This document shows, in pieces, positions 11,160 through 60,951 of a stretch of DNA of 64,000 bases. Position 1 is the first letter of the stretch. The number at the start of each line of letters is the position of its first letter. The DNA comes from Lepas anatifera (taxonomy: Eukaryota > Arthropoda > Thecostraca > Lepadidae), in NCBI GenBank assembly GCA_034440635.1, contig JAOTON010000386.1, positions 1,777,001-1,841,000 of the forward strand, in the 5' to 3' direction. The notes beneath the pieces are model-generated. The model was not told where the DNA came from and made no database searches. It was given only the letters and a program-made list of their open reading frames with translations. The position numbers and the translations under genes were made by a program.

Positions 11160-11427
11160 TATGTTCACGGAGTCAAACGAACGAACGGACATTGCGACGA
11201 ATCGAACATAACTGGCCTTCGATGCGGCAGACCGGGCCGCGGTCGACCCCGGTGTCTCTGGCCAATGGCAAACAATGCGGCGAATACCTGACCAGAGGGT
11301 CGGCCCCCTGCCGCGCCGTTCACAGGCAGACCAAGGGACGCTGCCTCACTGCGAGACGGCCACACGGGCGGAGGGGGAGGCTGGGTCAAAACCTGTCTGT
11401 GGACGCTGCAGAGATTAAATGCAGATG
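11160..11427 (+). promoter_or_regulatory. Candidate promoter or non-coding first exon of PBK
   Basis: A GC-rich, CpG-rich island directly upstream of the PBK coding start. It contains a CCAAT box at 11262-11266 within GGCCAATGGC. A possible splice donor, ATG|GTAAAA, lies at 11427/11428, and a good acceptor (TTTTTTTCAG) ends at 11791, 25 bp before the PBK ATG. That makes a non-coding first exon plausible. CCAAT boxes are common in promoters of mitotic genes. Transcription start not determined. Confidence 0.4.
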
Positions 11428-11815
11428 GTAAAACTTTGTTTGCAAATTTTTGGGATTATTATCTAGTTTATAATAATCTTGTTTCCATCTCAAGCTAAAC
11501 TGGAAAAAAGTTCATCGATTGCTTGAAGTCAGTTTTTTCAAGACAAATGCACTCATTACCAATAGTCAACGCTTGATACCTGAAAGATTGAAGGTCTGTA
11601 TTGATCATTTAAAATGCATTATATTTGATTTTTTCTGCCATAAGCGGCCATTTCCAGTTACTCTTGTGTATTTCTACCTCCAATGAAGCAATGTGCTTCC
11701 TCGTATTGTGGTAGCGATCTCCCAGGCAGTCGCCTTGTCACGTCCTCTCTACACCGGGTATGGCCCTCTCACATTCATGTATTTTTTTCAGATACCACTG
11801 ATACCAGGACTTAAT

Positions 11816-48992
<37,177 letters not shown>

Positions 48993-49789
48993 CCGGGTGG
49001 TATCGACGGACTCCTTCACCCGTGCGTTGTTTCTTCACAATATTTGTACCGCATACTTGATGAGGATGTGTTCTTTGGACATGCAAAGTTTGTTTCAAAG
49101 AGGTACAAAGCAGGCCAAGGGCAGTACAGGTGAATGGTGTTGCTTTTGGTTCTGCACTTGTAGGGAGTGTCCCACTTTTTATAAAGGATTTTGAAATGAG
49201 ATAGCAGTTTTGTACATCGTGTCGAGAAATCACTATTGACATATTTCATTGCACCCGAAGCTCTCTGTGTAAAATTTCCGCACGCTTTAATGTTCAAAGG
49301 AGGAGGTTTACTACCTTATTTCAAACCATTAACAAATTCTTTTCCATCTGGCAGCCTATGTGACGTGATAAATGTTAACAAATGGCATGGTCATGCAACC
49401 TTATACGTCGCAAGCTGCCAGATTCGTGATAACACGAGATGGTTGGGTCAGCCCAGCGTAGTAAGACAAGAGGCGATGTCTTTGTTTGGAGCGATTGGAT
49501 GTGGAAAAAACGTGTTCCTGATTTTTAGACCTGTTTTGTCCATCATTTTCCCCGTGTTAGATTTGAGAAAAATGGTCTATTTCCTCTAAATTATATGGCT
49601 GGTGGTCTGAAAATACATTTTGCAACTTCTAGACCAGAGTTCTCGTTTGTGATGACACCGGTCGTGCATTTTTGAAGGTTTAAAGGGAATCCAGAGACAG
49701 GCTGCTGTTCATCAGCAACCTCTTCCAGAGACGTTGCTCGTCGTTCCCGGAGAAGCGTCTCGGACCACATGCGCGGCACACGGCCTCAG
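48993..49789. other. PBK 3' flank, no gene seen
   Basis: Probably includes the PBK 3' UTR. I could not place a convincing polyadenylation signal. Confidence 0.45.
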
Positions 49790-50590
49790 GTGTGTGACAC
49801 ACGGTCACATGTGTAGACGTATACCCCACAGGTGTGTGACACATGGACATGGTACATGCGACACAGGTGTGTGACACACGGTCACATGTGTAGACGTATA
49901 CGCCACAGTTGTGTGACACATGGACATGGTACATGCGACACAGGTGTGTGACACACGGTCACATGTGTAGACGCATACGCCACAGGTGTGTGACACATGG
50001 ACAATGGACATGGTACATGCGACACAGGTGTGTGACACACGGTCACATGTGTAGACGCATACGCCACAGGTGTGGCACACATGGGCATGGTACCTGCGAC
50101 ACAGGTGTGTGACACACGGTCACATGTGTAGACGTATACGCCACAGTTGTGTGACACATGGACATGGTACATGCGACACAGGTGTGTGACACACGGTCAC
50201 ATGTGTAGACGCATACGCCACAGGTGTGTGACACATGGACATGGTACCTGCGACACAGGTGTGTGACACATGGACAATGGACATGGTACATGCGACACAG
50301 GTGTGACACACGGTCACATGTGTAGACGCATACGCCACAAGTGTGACACATGGTCACATGGACATGGTACATGCGACACAGGTGTTTGGATGGCATATGG
50401 TCACATGTGTGTGGTATATGGTCTCAAGTGTGTGACACATGGCCACAGGTGTGTGACACACGGTCACATGTGTAGACGCATACGCCACAGATGTGAGACA
50501 CGATCACATGTGTAGACGCATATGCCACATGTGTGACACGGTTGCATGTGTAGACGCATATGCCACAGGTGTGACCCATGGTCACATGGA
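49790..50590 (+). repeat. ~78-bp GTGTGACACA-type minisatellite
   Basis: Alternating blocks CACAGGTGTGTGACACATGG, ACATGGTACATGCGACACAG and CACGGTCACATGTGTAGACG with CATACGC. About ten long units, with some shortened ones after 50330. The half-units themselves are diverged copies, so the array grew in two steps. Cys-rich frames in both strands are repeat artefacts. Confidence 0.95.
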
Positions 50591-51026
50591 CAATATTGTG
50601 TAGTGGATGCCACTGCTTTCTGCATTGATAACGATTGAGGTCCAGTGTTCACGGAATAACAGCCACAAAATCTTACCCGGACTGTTAGTTTCTCCCCATA
50701 CTTTCTTAGCTACTCTCTTGTTATGTAACGGGTAGTCGCTATCAAATGAGAGTTTCCTTAGCTCCCAATGAATAAAAAACTTATAAATGGATATCTACAT
50801 AATTTTGCACGTGAGTTGCACCTTTTTATCTGATAAAAAATCAAGCCTTTTGGTCTTGCTGGTCACAAAATGTCGCCAAAAAACGTGATGTCTGGGAAAT
50901 GGAGGCAAAGTTCACGGGCCGAACCCCCAAATGAAGAAATGCGACGTCGTTGCCCGCTTCAACAGGCACCAAGTCCCAACCACAACCATCTACCGTTTGG
51001 TAGACGGAATTATAGCAAATGGAGAC
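50591..51026. other. No gene seen
   Basis: No recognisable features. Confidence 0.5.
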
Positions 51027-51745
51027 TTAACCATCGCCCCGGTGGAGGGTGTTTGAACACCCCCTCGGGTTTTTCCGGCCGTGCGAAAAAACGGCGGCGT
51101 GAAGCGCCGCCGTACTTGGCACACATTATCCTTGGTCAATTCCGCAACTTTTCCCAAAATTTTAAGGTTGGGTCATCTCAGGTCAGGTCACCAGTGCAGG
51201 TCAAGTGACCTCACTTCCAAAAATGTTTCAGGTGGCATAAGTAAGAAATGCGTGAATCCATCGGATTGAAACTTCTACCACATAATGTGCCCATCGCGTG
51301 CTACAACATGTAGGTATTCCGGGATTTTTCATATCGATGACCTAAGGTCAAGTACGGGCCATTACCTCTCCATTGGAAATACATGGGAAAAACAGAAATT
51401 GGGTTGTATTTGTGCAGATACGGCTGAGAACATCTTCATATTCTATATCTACAAAATCGTAGTATCCTGAGCCCCTTTCCAGGTTCATGTTTCAATTTTT
51501 GACCTGTAACTTCTGAAGGGTCATCTGGGGCCATTTAAGCAGTTTTCAGATTTCGGGTAATAACTTGGCATGAAATGATGATACATATTTCATTTCGATA
51601 TAGTTGCGTTTGGATTGTAATTGCGAGTCGATTGATATGCATATTGACTGTACTAGGTTAAAAAGTGATCTTAACCTAATCTGAGCTCAGGTAATTTTTG
51701 GGTTTTGACCTAGTATGGTGGTACCATACATCATTCGAAACTTGT
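51027..51745 (-). mobile_element. TTAA-type transposon, family 1, copy 3 (truncated)
   Basis: TTAA at 51027-51030, then the family right end in inverted orientation (GGTGGAGGGTGTTTGAACAC). Similarity runs to the CATACATCATTCGAA block near 51740 and stops, so the other end is missing. Confidence 0.8.
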
Positions 51746-52273
51746 GGTGCAACTATTACCACTAGCATACTATACTTGCCGCACACTTGTTTTGATTAAA
51801 GTCCTCCATTAAGGAGAATTTTAGAGGTTTCTAAAATTTCTAGAGATTTTCTCATTTGTAGAGTTCACAAGCCCCAGGCTGCGACTGTATGGGAACTTTT
51901 TTGACGAAACCTGCCTCGTTAGTACCCAAAGAAGTTACGTTTCAAATGGTACCATCTGAAATCCACTGGGTGTCCCCTAGAGAGTGCTAAGTGACCTTGA
52001 GCGCGGACCGGCACCCCTCCAAAACTGAATTTTGGGACAGTATATGGTCTCTGTTCGTACAGATAGCCCTTTTACGTACTGAAACGACGATTACTGACAC
52101 CATCTGTTTGAGTGAGATGGTCATAGGTGCAAACAAAACCCTTTTGTCCACACGGGCAACCCTTGTTTGAAGATACCCTATGAATTATTGTTAAAGCAAT
52201 GGAACACTTACGATGCTTACACGGCCAAACAAATAGAGCTACAGCTACCGTTTTCGGGGAAAGTGCCACAAGC
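51746..52273. other. No gene seen
   Basis: No recognisable features before the large transposon. Confidence 0.5.
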
Positions 52274-52281
52274 CTGCTACT
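52274..52281. repeat. Target-site duplication, left copy
   Basis: CTGCTACT, repeated exactly at 61021-61028. Confidence 0.92.
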
Positions 52282-52369
52282 CAGTGACGGATCTAGGATT
52301 TCGTTAAGGGGGGGCCCAGGCTCGGAGGGCGCCGAACCTGGGGGCGCCGAACCTGAGGGGCGCCAATTT

Positions 52370-52884
52370 CAGTGGCGGATCCAGCCGGTCGGTTTGGGAG
52401 GGGCAGACCAAAGTCGAAAAGCAAAAAAAAAAACGTCACGCAGTAAAAAGCTGCGCTACCAATATCACTTGCCGGTAGAATTTTGGGTTTGAGGCGAAAA
52501 GCTAAAAAAAACGTCACGGGGTGAAAAAAAACTATGGGCTCGAGATACTTCTCCCTATCCAAGGCTGGCTATACTATGACTGGCTATATTATAAGTGAGA
52601 ATTATTGATATTTACTCCATGATTCTGATGAAGGGCTGTGCCCGAATATATAATCTTCAGTGTTTTTTTACATTTCCGGATTCGAGGGGACAGGCCAGGG
52701 AACATCTTATCAACTTATGTTCTGTTTGAAATTGAGAGTTGAAACACCAAAATCTTGCTCATAAACTAAAAAGGAATAGGGGAAAAAGGAGGTCGATCGC
52801 TTTGGTGGGCGAAGACATAGTTTTGTCCAGAACTTTTCCGTTTGGGGAATGCATTTTTGCCCCCTCCCCCTGGCTCCGCCACTG
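52370..52884. mobile_element. 515-bp hAT-type element nested in the large one
   Basis: Left end CAGTGGCGGATCCAGCC; right end, other strand, CAGTGGCGGAGCCAGGG. Flanked by a perfect 8-bp duplication GCCAATTT (52362-52369 and 52885-52892). No transposase. It sits 88 bp inside the left end of the 8.7-kb element. Confidence 0.88.
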
Positions 52885-53199
52885 GCCAATTTACCACCTA
52901 AAAGGCGGTCAGTGTCAATGAAAAACGGGTTTAAAAAAGGATTTGTTAATGCCTATTTTCATGAAAGCTTCCTCTTAGTGAGGACATGCTCACGTTTACC
53001 ATCAAGCATATTTCAGGCCAGCTAACGACTGGCACCTTGGTAGAAAATGCTGAAAGCACCCACTGACACTATCTGAAGCACGATGAGCAAATAATACAGT
53101 CATCTTCGGTCATGGCGAAAACTGAGGCGTCGTATCCACCACCTCCACTTATCACAGCTGTCCTGGCTAACGGCTCCATACTGAAATACCCGATTGACG

Positions 53200-53980
53200 C
53201 TAACCTGAGCCTCATAGGCCGCAGAACCTCTGCGGGCCTGGGCCCCTGAGTTTTTGGTGACTTCTCTGAGTTTATATCGAGTCCCCTCAGCTAATCTGGG
53301 ACCGCTTTAGTTAACCAGGCCCTCACACTGAACTTGAAACCTATGTGTCGCCGCTGAAGCCTATTAAGCTTTTTCGGGGCCCTTTATTGATATAGGGCCC
53401 TCTCAACAGGTCCTGGGCCCACTGAGCTAAAAGTTGGAGCTCTGAGCTCTGAGCCCCAAGCTGGATTAGTGTCCCTTAAGCTGGTCAGGGTCCCCTGGGT
53501 TGGTACCGTTTTCGTTTAACTGATATAGATCCCTTCAGCTTGTTTGGGGCCTGTTGTGCGTATCTGGGCAATAGTTCGTCGAGGCACCCAGCTAGTCTGG
53601 CCCTATTAGTTTTATGGGCCTTCTGAGCTTCTGCAGGGTCCCCTCAGAGTGTCTGGGCCCCATGAATTGAAAATTGGACCCCTGGGTCAATTTTGAGTCC
53701 CTGAGCTTATTTAGAAACCGTTTAAAGAGGTAGGCACCCCACGCTGGTCTTGAGAATCCTGTGTTGGCGCTGAGGTCAAATGAGCTCGTTGGGGGCCCTT
53801 ATCTGGGCCCCCTTAACTAGCACGGGCCCCTCAGCTGATTTTGGAGACCCAAAATCCCTCCTACCGGATTCCACCCACGCCAGATTTCCTGACTCCCTGA
53901 GGGACCCTGGGGACCATTGGGGATTTTTCCCGCGATCAGCGCTGGGGTCCCTCCCCCGAGACAAAGCTTACAACATGTCT
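53200..53980 (+). repeat. Degenerate ~30-bp tandem repeat
   Basis: Loose repeats of GGGCCCCCTGAGCT(T/A) and related words such as CTCAGCTAATCTGGG and TCAGCTTGTTTGGGG. Strongly diverged, so older than the satellite that follows. Confidence 0.6.
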
Positions 53981-53987
53981 CTGTCTC

Positions 53988-54780
53988 TATACTCTAGCGT
54001 CTGCCAGAGTTGAGCTAGAATCATTTTAGGCACAATTAGCTTCCTCTCGTTACGGCGAATCATTAAATAATGTATAATGTGACTATACTAGGTTAAAACA
54101 TAAAAATGACCTGACCTAAGGTTAGGTCAAGGCCACCATCTAGCCTAGCATAGTCAATATGCATATCAATCAACTCACAATAACAATAAAAAATGGTATC
54201 AAAATACGGGTTTTATCAACATTTCCTGCAAAGCCATTGACCCAAGTCTTAAAACCTGCTCAGGAAGCCCCAGATGAACTCTCAGAGGTAACATGTCTAA
54301 ACTTGCAATATGAACCGATATAGAGGCCTTGGGTACTATAATTTGGGGAATCCGAAGGTATTTCAAGCGGCGTCTGCAGACATAGTGCAATTGTTCGGCA
54401 AATTTCCGTTTTACCCCATGCATTTTCAATGGAGAGGTCATGATTCGTACCTGTCCCTAGGCCATCGATGGAAAAAAATCCCGGAATAAATTTATTAGTA
54501 CTTTTTGGGCCCATTATATGGTACAAGTTTGAATTCGATAGATTCACCCTTTTCTTACTTACGCCAACTTAAACATTTTTTGGGGTGAGGTCACTTGACC
54601 TGCACTGGTGACCTGACCTGAGATGACACAACCTTAAATTTTGAGGGAAAGTTGCGGAAGTGATCAATGATAAGGTTTGACAAGTACTGAGTCGCTTCGC
54701 GCCGACGCTTTTTCTTGCCACTGGGAGACCTCGAGGGGGTGTTCAAGCACACCCCAACGGGCCGGAACGGGGCGCGAATA
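53988..54780 (+). mobile_element. TTAA-type transposon, family 1, copy 4 (5'-truncated)
   Basis: Matches the family from CTAGCGTCTGCCAGAGTTGAG to the right end near GGAACGGGGCGCGAA, with the AGGTCACTTGACCTGC block at about 54590. The left terminal 200 bp are absent. Lies inside the 8.7-kb element. Confidence 0.8.
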
Positions 54781-55079
54781 CTCTAGAACAGGGCTGAGGC
54801 CAAAAGGGAAGGCTCTAAACAATGTCTGAAATTGTGGGGTCAAGGTCCTTCAAGGTCATTGACCTATTACGGCACAACCCAACATATTATGTCTAATTTA
54901 CGCTATAACTAACGCTGCGCCCAAGCTTACCAATGACTTTTGATCAAGCCTTGATCATCAAGGCCAGTCACCTTTAAAATTGGCCCGTGACCTTGATCTA
55001 AACACTGAATAACCTTAACTTTGATGTAATAGCATACGTTATAATAGGTGTCGTAACATTATGCAACGTCATTTAGGGG
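54781..55079. other. Spacer inside the large element
   Basis: Unique-looking, no ORF. Confidence 0.45.
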
Positions 55080-58000
55080 CTGTCCAGGAGTAACTGTGCT
55101 CATCAGGGACACCTATGCTCTCTGGAGGGGCCTTTGCTTCGATGAGGCACCTGTGCCACCCAGGGGCGCCTTCGCTCCCCAATGGACGCGACCTAGCTAT
55201 CCAGGGGCATCTTTGCTGTTCTGGGGGTGCCTTTAATACGCAGTGCCCAAGGGGAGCTTTTTCTTATCCAGGTTCACCTTGGTATTGAGGGGCGTATTTT
55301 TATTCAAGGTAACCTATACTACCAAGTGGCGCCTACCCTATGCAAAGGGCGCTTAGGCTATCTAGGGGGCGGCAATTTGCTATACATAGGGCGCCCTTAT
55401 GCTCTCCATGGGCACCTCATTCAGAGGGTGCCTCTGATATTCAGGGGCGCTTTTCTATCAGCAGGGTACCTGTGCCATCTTGGGGCTATTCTTATCAAGG
55501 GACGCTGCTGTTATTCAGGAATACCTACGCCACTGTCGAGGGTCGCCTTTGCTACCCAGAGGCGCCTTACTTCTTAGGAAGTTTGGCGCCCATGCTTTAA
55601 GGAGTGCTTTGGCATCGATTGATTGCTCTATTATTGGGCTTAGGTGCGCGTGAACCTTGAGCTCATGTAGCGCCCATATTGTTGCTAAGGAACGCTTATG
55701 CTCTCAAAGGGCGCCTTTGCTATCCAGGGCCTCTGTTTTATTCAAGGCAGTCTGTTCTATCCACGGGCATCTGATATTTCGGGGGCGGTGCCTAGGTTAT
55801 TCAGGAGGCGGCTTTTTTCTCCACAGGGGCGCACTATTGCTTTCCAGGGGCGCCGTTACTGCCCAGGGGTGTCTTTCTATCCAGGGGTGCATATGCTCTC
55901 TAGGTGTATTTTTCAATCACAGACATGATTGAAATACATGCCTCTACGTTATCCTGGGGTGCTTTTTTGTCTCCGGCAAGGCGCTATTTGCCTCTTCCGG
56001 GCACCAGTTTATCCAAGGGTACCTATGCTGTCCAGAGAAACTTTGTTATCTAGGGCTGCCTTCGCTGTTAAGGGGCACCCTTGCTACCCAAAGGGAGCAT
56101 TTTACTTTCCTGGATTGCCTATTTCCATCTAAGGGGCGCATATGCTATCTTGGAGCGCCTTTGCAAACATAGGGCGCACTTTTCTATCCAGGAGCGCCTT
56201 TGCACTTGAGCGGGCGCCTCTGCAATCCAGGAGGAGCCCAAAATAGATGGAGAATAACAATTCTGAAATAAGGCGCTCGAACACTGAAATAAAGTGCCTA
56301 ATTATCAAAAAGAGGCGCTCATCTGCTGAACGGGGAGGACTGCTGGTTGGTGAGGGCAACGTTCTCGGAAGTGAGGCGCACATACTGAAAAAGGCACCCG
56401 GTTGCAGCGATGGAGCACTAAGCCTTCAGTTATAGGTTAATGAAATGTGGTTAAAGGCAGTTCATGCTCAAATTGAGCGCTCGAGCCCTGTAACAGAGCG
56501 CGCGACTGTCGGACAGGTGTGCCAAACCATAGACAGTAGGGCAGCTGAAGATGGAAAGGGACACCTATGATATCCTGGGGGCGCCTGTACTCTCAGGTGA
56601 GGCGCTTGTTTTCTTTCTCAGACGCCTAGTTTATCCATGGCCGCCTATGCTGTCCAGATAATCTATTTCAAGAAGGGTTAACTTTGCTGTCCAGGGGCGC
56701 CTTTGCTATCCAAGGGCGCATATGCTATCTGTAGGGCGCTTTATGCAAAGGGCGCCTAGGCTGTCCAAGGGCGCCGCCCTAACCAAAGGCCGCCTTTCAC
56801 TTTCCCTGAAGTGCCTATTTCTGTGTGAGAGGTGCATATATTATCTAGGAGTGCCCTTGATATACGGAGACGCTATTTTGTCCAGCGGCACCTTTGCTCT
56901 TGAGGGGCGCTGCTCCAATCCAGGGTAGCTGAAGATGGATAAGGGACATCTATGTTATACAGGGGGAGCCTGTACATTCCAATGGGGCGCTCATTTTCCT
57001 TTTCAGGCACCTATTTTATCTAGGAGGCGCATACGCTATCCAAAGGCGCCTTTACTACCGAAGGGGTGCCTTCCTAGGGGCGCCTTTGCTACCCAGGGGC
57101 TCCTTTGCTGTCCACAGCACTTGTGTTATCCAGGGTTGTGTTTGCTGTCCAGGGGTGCCTTTGCTATCCAAGGGTGCATATGACATCCGTAGGGCGCTTT
57201 TTCCAGTGGGCGCCTAGGCTATCAAAGGGCGCCTTTTTCTACCCAAGGTGAGCATTTTATTTTCCTAAAGCGCCTATTTCTATCTAAGGGGCGCTTATGC
57301 TGACCAGGGCACCTATGTTACAAAGATTTGCCTTCGCTGCCCAGGGGCGCCTTTCCTAGCCAAGGGCGCATATGATATCCGTAGGGCGCTTCATCCAGGG
57401 GGCGCCTAGGCTATCCAAATGTAGCTTTTTTATCGAAAGGGTGCCTTCCTAGGGGCGCCTTTGCTACCCAGGGGCGCCTTTGCTGTCCACAGCACTTGTG
57501 TTATCCAGGGTTGTTTTTGCTGTCCAGGGGCGCCTTTGCTATCCAAGGGTGCATATGACATCCGTAGGGCGCTTTTTCCAGTGGGCGCCTAGGCTATCAA
57601 AGGGCGCCTTTTTCTACCCAAGGTGAGCATTTTATTTTCCTAAAGCGCATATTTCTATCTAAGGGGCGCTCATGCTGTCCAGGGCACCTATGTTACCAAG
57701 ATTTGCCTTTGCTGCCCAGGGGCGCCTTTCCTAGCCAAGGGCGCATATTGTATTCGTAGGGCACTTCATCCAGGGGGCGCCTGGGCTATCCAAAGGCGGC
57801 TTTTCTATCAAGGTTTGCCTTCCTAGGGGCGCCTTTGCTACCCAGGGGCGCCTTTACTGTCCACAGCACTTGTGTTATCCAGGGTTGTCTTTGCTGTCCA
57901 GGGGCGCCTTTGCTATCCAAGGGTGCATATGACATCCGTAGGGCGCTTTTTCCAGTGGGCGCCTCGGCTATCAAAGGGCGCCTTTTTCTACCCAAGGTGA

Positions 58001-60720
58001 GCATTTTATTTTCCTAAAGCGCCTACTTCTATCTAAGGGGCGCTTATGCTGTCCAGGGCACCTATGTTACCAAAATTTCCCTTTGCTGCCCAGGGGCGCC
58101 TTTCCTAGCCAAGGGCGCATATGATAACCGTAGGGCGCTTCATCCAGGGGGGCGCCTAAGCTATCCAAAGGCGGCTTTTCAATCAAAGGGGTGCCTTCCT
58201 AGGGGCGCCTGTGCTACCCAGGGGCGCCTTAGCTCTCCACAGCACTTGTGTTATACAGGGTTGTCTTTGCTGTCCAGGGGCGCCTTTGCTATCCAAGGGT
58301 GCATATGACATCCGTAGGGCACTTTTTCCAGTGGGCGCCTAGGCTATCAAAGGGCGCCTTTTTCTACCCAAGGTGAGCATTTTATTTTCCTAAAGCGCCT
58401 ATTTCTATCTAAGGGGCGCTTATGCCGTCCAGGGCACCTATGTTACCAAGATTTGCCTTTGCTGCCCAGGGGCGCCTTTCCTAGCCAAGGGCGCATATGA
58501 TATCCGTAGGGTGCTTCATCCAGGGGGCGCCTAGGCTATCCAAAGGCGACTTTTCTATCGAAGGGGTGCCTTCCTAGGGGCGCCTTTGCTATCCAAGGGT
58601 GCATATGACATCCGTAGGGCGCTTTTTCCAGTGGGCGCCTAGGCTATCAAAGGGCGCCTTTTTCTACTCAAGGTGAGCATTTCGTTTTCCTAAAGCGCAT
58701 ATTTCTATCTAAGGGGCGCTTATGCTGTCCTGGGCACCTATGGTACGAAGATTTGCCTTTGCTGCCCAGGGGCGCCTTTCCTAGCCAAGGGCGCATATTG
58801 TGTCCGTAGGGCACTTCATCCAGGGTGCGCCTAGGCTATCCAAAGGCGGCTTTTCTATTGAAGGTTTGCCTTCCTAGGGGCGCCTTTGCTACCCAGGGGC
58901 GCCTTTTTCTGTCCACAGCACTTGTGTTATCCAGGGTTGTCTTTGCTGTCCAGGGGCGCCTTTGCTATCCAAGGGTGCATATGACATCCGTAGGGCGCTT
59001 TTTCCAGTGGGCGCCTAGGCTATCAAAGGGCGCCTTTTTCTACTCAAGGTGAGCATTTCATTTTCCTAAAGCGCATATTTCTATCTAAGGGGTGCTTATG
59101 CTGTCCAGGGCACCTATGTTACCAAGATTTGCCTTTGCTGCCCAGGGGCGCCTTTCCTAGCCAAGGGCGCATATGATATCCGTAGGGCGCTTCATCCAGG
59201 GGGCGCCTAGGCTATCCAAATGTGGCTTTTTTATCGAAAGGGTGCCTTCCTAGGGGCGCCTTTGCTACCCGGGGGCGCCTTTGCTGTCCACAGCACTTGT
59301 GTTATCCAGGGTTGTCTTTGCTGTCCAGGGGCGCCTTTGCTATCCATGGGTGCATATGACATCCGTAGAGCGCTTTTTCCAGTGGGCGCCTAGGCTATCA
59401 AAGGGCGCCTTTTTCTACCCAAGGTGAGCATTTTATTTTCCTAAAGCGCCTATTTCTATCTAAGGGGCGCTTATGCTGACCAGGGCACCTATGTTACGAA
59501 GATTTGCCTTTGCTGCCCAGGGGCGCCTTTCCTAGCCAAGGGCGCATATGATATCCGTAGGGCGCTTCATCCAGGGGGCGCCTAGGCTATCCAAAGGCGG
59601 CTTTTCTACGAAGGGGTGCCTTCCTAGGGGCGCCTTTGCTATCCAAGGGTGCATATGACATCCGTAGGGCGCTTTTTCCAGTGGGCGCCTAGGCTATCAA
59701 AGGGCGCCTTTTTCTACTCAAGGTGAGCATTTCATTTTCCTAAAGCGCATATTTCTATCTAAGGGGCGCTTATGCTGTCCTGGGCACCTATGTTACGAAG
59801 ATTTGCCTTTGCTGCCCAGGGGCGCCTTTCCTAGCCAAGGGCGCATATTGTGTCCGTAGGGCACTTCATCCAGGGTGCGCCTAGGCTATCCAAAGGCGGC
59901 TTTTCTATTGAAGGTTTGCCTTCCTAGGGGCGCCTTTGCTACCCAGGGGCGCCTTTTCTGTCCACAGCACTTGTGTTATCCAGGGTTGTCTTTGCTGTCC
60001 AGGGGCGCCTTTGCTATCCAAGGGTGCATATGACATCCGTAGGGCGCTTTTTCCAGTGGGCGCCTAGGCTATCAAAGGGCGCCTTTTTCTACTCAAGGTG
60101 AGCATTTCATTTTCCTAAAGCGCATATTTCTATCTAAGGGGTGCTTATGCTGTCCAGGGCACCTATGTTACCAAGATTTGCCTTTGCTGCCCAGGGGCGC
60201 CTTTCCTAGCCAAGGGCGCATATGATATCCGTAGGGCGCTTCATCCAGGGGGCGCCTAGGCTATCCAAAGGCGGCTTTTCTATCGAAGGGGTGCCTTCCT
60301 AGGGGCGCCTTTGCTACCCGGGGGCGCCTTTGCTGTCCACAGCACTTGTGTTATCCAGGGTTGTCTTTGCTGTCCAGGGGCGCCTTTGCTATCCATGGGT
60401 GCATATGACATCCGTAGAGCGCTTTTTCCAGTGGGCGCCTAGGCTATCAAAGGGCGCCTTTTTCTACCCAAGGTGAGCATTTTATTTTCCTAAAGCGCCT
60501 ATTTCTATCTAAGGGGCGCTTATGCTGACCAGGGCACCTATGTTACGAAGATTTGCCTTTGCTGCCCAGGGGCGCCTTTCCTAGCCAAGGGCGCATATGA
60601 TATCCGTAGGGCGCTTCATCCAGGGGGCGCCTAGGCTACCCAGGGGCGCTTCATCCAGGGGGCGCCTAGGCTGCTCAGGGGTGCATTAGTTCCCCATGGC
60701 GCAATTCTGCTATCTAGTGA
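55080..60720 (+). repeat. GGGGCGCC satellite with higher-order structure
   Basis: The base motif is about 20-24 bp: (C)CAGGGGCGCCTTTGCTAT or variants, centred on GGCGCC. From 55080 to about 56930 the units are diverged, with a short inverted stretch at 56240-56420. From about 57000 they form a 375-bp unit marked by GTCCACAGCACTTGTG near 57111, 57486, 57860, 58236, 58912, 59286, 59961 and 60335. Spacings are 375, 374, 376, 676, 374, 675 and 374: some units lack a 75-bp segment. The 676+374 pattern repeats as a 1,050-bp higher-order unit. Frames through it are repeat artefacts. Confidence 0.94.
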
Positions 60721-60916
60721 CGCCTTTTCTTTGCCGGGGCGCTTTTGTTAGCTTTCTAAATTTCATCTTAAACATTTTACTGGGGCGTAAAAGACCAGCA
60801 AAGGCGTCTAGTGTTCGGGCAGGGGCGCTTTGCCATGGTTTTAAGGACTATGTGTTAATTCAAGTGGAATAAGTGGTATCTACCACCTTGGCGCACGAAA
60901 TGGGTACAGGGGCGCC

Positions 60917-60951
60917 GCTCATATCGGGCGCCTTCGGCGCCCGATATGAGC
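60917..60951. repeat. Perfect hairpin, 16-bp arms
   Basis: GCTCATATCGGGCGCC, loop TTC, GGCGCCCGATATGAGC. Lies about 70 bp inside the right end of the 8.7-kb element. Subterminal hairpins of this kind are known in hAT elements. Confidence 0.93.

Noticed and set aside
49680..50515. Cys-rich frames resembling small secreted peptides
   Set aside because: Translation of the GTGTGACACA minisatellite; equal openness in both strands.
55227..59052. Many 60-116 codon frames in the GGGGCGCC array
   Set aside because: Repeat artefacts; frames follow the repeat, not codon use.
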